Shown piece by piece: positions 60,871-64,000 of a DNA stretch of 64,000 bases (within the stretch, counting starts at the first letter, position 1; every line of letters starts with the position of its first letter). A program made the translations under genes and the position numbers. This stretch comes from an uncultured Candidatus Melainabacteria bacterium (lineage in GTDB: Bacteria > Cyanobacteriota > Vampirovibrionia > Gastranaerophilales > Gastranaerophilaceae): NCBI GenBank assembly GCA_934699705.1, contig CAKUXD010000005.1, positions 1 to 64,000 of the forward strand. Direction: 5' to 3'. Under the pieces are notes generated by a model. That model was not told the origin of the DNA. It did not search any database and worked only from the letters and a program-made list of their open reading frames with translations.

Positions 60871-62446
60871 TCTCTTGTTCATTTTTATAAGTTACATAGC
60901 CTAAATTAGAAGCAGGCGGTTTACGTAAATATTTTCTAAGAGTATAAATTATTCCAATTTTACTGGATTTTGCACCTTGTGAGTTATTTTTTGCCAATTT
61001 AGCACATTCAAAAATAAGCTCATCATTTGGAATTTCACCATTCGGAAGTTTCAACAAAACATGAGAACCTGCGCAATTATGGGAATGAAACCACATATCA
61101 TTCTCTTTTGCAAGTCTTGAAATTATATAATCATTTTGTTTATTGTTTTTTCCAACATAAACCGTAAACCCTTGAATTTCGTGTGTTTCAATATTTATAA
61201 CAGAAGTTTTTTTATCTGTTTTTTCTTGTAAAACTTCTGATTTAATTTCTTCTAAAATTTCCATTTCATCTGCAATATCAATAGTGTAAAGAGTTTGATT
61301 ACAATATCCTATTTCATCTTCCAATTCTTGTTTTAATTCTGTAAGTTTTTCTGATGAGCGTTTTGATTTGTTATAAAGTTTAAAATACTTGTTTGCATTT
61401 TCTTTTAGCGTTTTTGTTTTGTCTAATTCAATTTTAAGTTCTTGATTGGTTTCCCAGTCAACTAACGTGCAATAAGCCGAGTATTCTTTTAAATTATACA
61501 AATTTGCCATAATTAAATCGCCAAATTTGCGGTATTTATCAGCATTTTTCTCTTTTTGTAATTGACGGTTAATTTTATCAAGTGAATTTTTTGCTTTTTT
61601 TAAACGATGTTGAATATTTATTTGTAATTTTGATTTTAAATTAGTCAAAATTTCTTTATTTTGATGAAATGCAAAATAATTATCAATCATATCATTGACA
61701 GAAATCTGCTTTTCACCATCTAAAAGTTCAGAAAACAAAGAATATTCCGCATAATCATCGCTAATAACTGGTGAAAGTCCTTTTAACTCAAGAAAATCTT
61801 TAATTTTTTCTGCATTAAGCCCTTTACACATCTTTGCAAAAGGTTTTGAAAAGCCATAAAAATCATCTGCTAATAAATCGTAATTAATTTGTCCAAAATA
61901 ATTCAAAAAATCACGTTTGTTCTGCTTTGGCGGGTAAACATAAGGAACATTTCCGCGCATTTCTCTATCACGACTCTTTTCAGCACCAACATTATGAGCA
62001 CAACCATAAATCATGCCAGTTTTCTCACTATAAAGCGCTATATTCGAGTGTTTGCCCATTAACTCTATCGCAAGACACAGATTTATTCTTTCTGATAATT
62101 CATTATAGCCTTCAATATATATTTCTAAAATCCGCTCATAATGAGGTTGTTCAACGCGTACAATTTTACCGTTTTCAATATATTTCCGAAGCAACATACA
62201 AAACATTGGCGGTTGTTTGGGAATTTCTAAAAACCTTTTAGCTTCATTTTCTTTATTCATAAAACAAACGTGATGCAGATTTGGGTTAATATTCACATAA
62301 AATTTTTTCGAAATCCCGTTATTTCTTAAAATTAAAATAAAATCACGTCTGGTAGGTTGTTGAATTTTCTGTATTCTAGCACCTTTAAAAAAATCAGAAT
62401 TTTCTGTAATAAAAGCCTTTAAGGTTAAATTATCAAAATAAATCAT
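60857..62446 (-). CDS. rqcH: NFACT-family ribosome-associated quality control protein RqcH
   Basis: RqcH binds stalled 50S subunits and adds C-terminal alanine tails that mark incomplete proteins. The 529-residue protein has the NFACT-N domain (about 1-180, including IYFDNLTLKAFITEN), the helical coiled-coil middle, and the NFACT-R domain (GFTVYVGKNNKQNDYIISRLAKENDMWFHSHNCAGSHVLL at about 430-470). ATG 62446 is preceded by GAGG and is preferred over a longer reading into aroH. It forms an overlapped operon with aroH, fmt and def. Confidence 0.93.
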   Translation of the reverse strand: MIYFDNLTLKAFITENSDFFKGARIQKIQQPTRRDFILILRNNGISKKFYVNINPNLHHVCFMNKENEAKRFLEIPKQPPMFCMLLRKYIENGKIVRVEQPHYERILEIYIEGYNELSERINLCLAIELMGKHSNIALYSEKTGMIYGCAHNVGAEKSRDREMRGNVPYVYPPKQNKRDFLNYFGQINYDLLADDFYGFSKPFAKMCKGLNAEKIKDFLELKGLSPVISDDYAEYSLFSELLDGEKQISVNDMIDNYFAFHQNKEILTNLKSKLQINIQHRLKKAKNSLDKINRQLQKEKNADKYRKFGDLIMANLYNLKEYSAYCTLVDWETNQELKIELDKTKTLKENANKYFKLYNKSKRSSEKLTELKQELEDEIGYCNQTLYTIDIADEMEILEEIKSEVLQEKTDKKTSVINIETHEIQGFTVYVGKNNKQNDYIISRLAKENDMWFHSHNCAGSHVLLKLPNGEIPNDELIFECAKLAKNNSQGAKSSKIGIIYTLRKYLRKPPASNLGYVTYKNEQEIIID

Positions 62447-62450
62447 AATT

Positions 62451-62801
62451 CTAGCCTCGAAGTTTTTCAGCACCTTTTAAATATACAAATTCAGGTTCAA
62501 AATTTTCGCCACAATTAACTACAATCATTACACGCAAACACATTGGCAAAGAATTTGGAACATCAAGCTCATGATGACACATCATAGCAGTTTTTTTCCA
62601 ACCAAAATCAAGTCTTGCAAATTTTGCAGGGAAACTGGCGTTCAAATCTTTTGTTAAAGTAAAAAACACATGCGAAATATCAGCTTCTTCGATATTATTT
62701 TTTTCAACAAGTGCTGTTAAAAGCTCTAAAGTTGCGTCTTTAATAGCATCTTCCGTATTTGCCTCAACCGTAATCGCACCTCTAATACCTTTTGAAATCA
62801 T
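62451..62801 (-). CDS. aroH: Chorismate mutase, AroH type
   Basis: Catalyses chorismate to prephenate for Tyr/Phe synthesis. The 116 residues match the trimeric AroH fold (GIRGAITVEANTEDAIKDATLELL, VFFTLTKDLNASFPAKFARLDFGWKKTAMMC, and SLPMCLRVMIVVN with the active-site Arg). It overlaps fmt by one base (TAATG) and the rqcH start lies 4 bp after its stop. Confidence 0.93.
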   Translation of the reverse strand: MISKGIRGAITVEANTEDAIKDATLELLTALVEKNNIEEADISHVFFTLTKDLNASFPAKFARLDFGWKKTAMMCHHELDVPNSLPMCLRVMIVVNCGENFEPEFVYLKGAEKLRG

Positions 62802-63721
62802 TACTTTTTAACCCCATTATACCAATCTCTTGCTGGCATTTCACCCTTACCTTCTGGTTTAACTCTCATTAACAAAAGACTTCCGTTGCCACAAGCAACT
62901 TCTATACCTTCTTTTGTCGCATTAATAAATTCGCCGGCTTGACCATTTCCTGTTTTAACACAAGTTTCAAGCACCTTTATTATTTTATCGTTAAATACAA
63001 AATATGCACTCGGACATTGATAAATCCCTCTTACAAGATTATGAATTTCTTGAGCAGATTTTGTCCAATCAATTTTACATTCTTCTTTTGTAAGTTTATT
63101 TGCCATGCAAACACCGTCTTCACACTGTTTTTCAGGAATAATAGTTTTATCTGTTAAACCTATAAGTGTTTTTTCTAACATTTCAGGTGATTTCTCACTA
63201 ACAATATCAAACAGCTGAACACAATTTAACGTATCGGTAATTTCAATCGGTTCACGCAAACAAACATCTCCGCAATCTAACCCCAATTCTGTAATCATTG
63301 TACAAATACCCGTTTGTTTATCACCATTGATAATAGCTCGTTGCAAGGGATTTGCACCTCTGTAACGAGGCAATAACGATGCATGAAGATTTATAGTTTG
63401 TTGTTTTGGAATATCTAATACATCTTGAGATAAAATTTGTCCAAAAGCAAACGTAACAAAGAAATCAGGTTCAAGTTTTTTTAATTCCTCTTGAATATCA
63501 AATTCTTTTCTTATTGATTTTGGCTGAAATACAGGTAGATTGTGTTCTAACGCACATTGCTTAATAGGCGACATAGTCAATTTATGACCACGACCCGCAG
63601 GTTTATCTGGTTGAGTAACTACTGCCATAACTTCAATGTTGTCCGAATTGATTAAATATTCTAAAGATTTTTGAGCAATTTTTGGTGTACCAAAAAATAC
63701 AACTTTAATTTTATTCTTCAT
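62801..63721 (-). CDS. fmt: Methionyl-tRNA formyltransferase
   Basis: Formylates initiator Met-tRNA with 10-formyl-tetrahydrofolate. The 306 residues have [17 protein letters not shown], the tetrahydrofolate/active-site loop [35 protein letters not shown] (Asn, His and Asp of the formyltransferase triad), and a C-terminal OB-like tRNA-binding domain ([19 protein letters not shown]). It overlaps def by 11 nt, the usual pairing. Confidence 0.97.
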   Translation of the reverse strand: MKNKIKVVFFGTPKIAQKSLEYLINSDNIEVMAVVTQPDKPAGRGHKLTMSPIKQCALEHNLPVFQPKSIRKEFDIQEELKKLEPDFFVTFAFGQILSQDVLDIPKQQTINLHASLLPRYRGANPLQRAIINGDKQTGICTMITELGLDCGDVCLREPIEITDTLNCVQLFDIVSEKSPEMLEKTLIGLTDKTIIPEKQCEDGVCMANKLTKEECKIDWTKSAQEIHNLVRGIYQCPSAYFVFNDKIIKVLETCVKTGNGQAGEFINATKEGIEVACGNGSLLLMRVKPEGKGEMPARDWYNGVKK

Positions 63722-64000
63722 CTTCTTCCTGTTCTACCTCTACTGTTTCAAGAAGTTTTTCAATTTCTTTTTGCAACTCAGGTTCTTCTAATAAATTTTC
63801 AACTTGTAATGCAGGCAAATTGTGCTTTTCTAATTCTTCTTCTGCTTCAAATCGGTTTATTGCGTGGTCAACAAATAAAATTCCGTCTAAATGGTCATTT
63901 TCATGTTGAATACAACGAGCTAAAAGAGTTCCGTCTTTCACTTCTAAAACAAAAGAACGACCTTTTCTATCCATAGCTTTTACCATAATATCACTATATC
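63711..64000 (-). CDS. def: Peptide deformylase, C-terminal part (runs off window)
   Basis: Removes the formyl group from nascent N-terminal Met. About 96 residues are inside the window; the N-terminus lies beyond 64000. The metal-binding motif [14 protein letters not shown] (HExxH) is present, preceded by [22 protein letters not shown]. The C-terminal extension after the HExxH helix is unusually long (about 60 residues) and Glu-rich ([20 protein letters not shown]). It overlaps fmt by 11 nt. Confidence 0.95.
   Translation of the reverse strand, partial: YSDIMVKAMDRKGRSFVLEVKDGTLLARCIQHENDHLDGILFVDHAINRFEAEEELEKHNLPALQVENLLEEPELQKEIEKLLETVEVEQEEDEE

Overview
The window looks like a low-GC, Gram-negative-type bacterial chromosome. 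I infer a gut member of Vampirovibrionia/Melainabacteria (Candidatus Gastranaerophilales) or a close relative. The clues are strong AT bias, an SLH-domain envelope protein, FliJ/FliK/hook flagellar genes, a fermentative enzyme set (long-form PPi-phosphofructokinase, class II aldolase, GH57 amylase-type enzyme, a D-2-hydroxyacid dehydrogenase), cyanobacterium-like heptanucleotide tandem repeats, and several cytoplasmic-looking proteins sharing an unusual short N-terminus. TAA, TAG and TGA all act as stops, so the standard bacterial code applies. This placement is inference; there is no rRNA here to confirm it.

Layout. 0-6 kb: groEL (cut by the window edge) and groES, diverging from grpE-dnaJ and a run of exported or small-molecule proteins. 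6-12 kb: thioredoxin, then an exonuclease / MFS transporter / gmk / NIF3 / exported protein / MATE series. 12-20 kb: a cysteine-rich SLH protein, an acyl-CoA dehydratase activase-like protein, a WecA/TagO-type glycosyltransferase that seems to start at ATT, glyA, LysM and TPR proteins. 20-31 kb: YjbQ, GH57 hydrolase, aldolase, a dicarboxylate-type symporter, ileS and a large membrane protein. 31-36.5 kb: hook protein, fliK and fliJ, a heptamer repeat, prmC and two small genes. 36.7-46.2 kb: an unidentified 748-residue protein, PPi-PFK, TPR, ruvA, a 5'-nucleotidase-like protein and a calpain-like protease.

46.2-50.7 kb is the accessory part. A Fic gene sits between two near-perfect 112-bp direct repeats derived from the start of a DMT transporter gene. 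Next to it is a duplicated HAD/HTH-regulator unit whose second HAD copy is a remnant, then a 450-bp noncoding stretch with a 72-bp direct repeat. The stretch ends at a tRNA-Arg(CCT) gene, and three displaced tRNA fragments lie around it. I read this as a recombination hotspot and the most interesting part of the window.

50.7-64 kb returns to housekeeping: a LOG-family protein, glutamate dehydrogenase, glutathione synthetase, a TIM-barrel hydrolase-like protein, a D-2-hydroxyacid dehydrogenase, purD, rph, membrane and zinc-ribbon proteins, a PHP phosphoesterase, and a tightly overlapped def-fmt-aroH-rqcH operon that runs off the right edge.

Genes are densely packed with many 1-14 nt overlaps. 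Perfect GC-rich hairpins mark the ends of most transcription units, several of them in convergent intergenic spaces where they can serve both strands.
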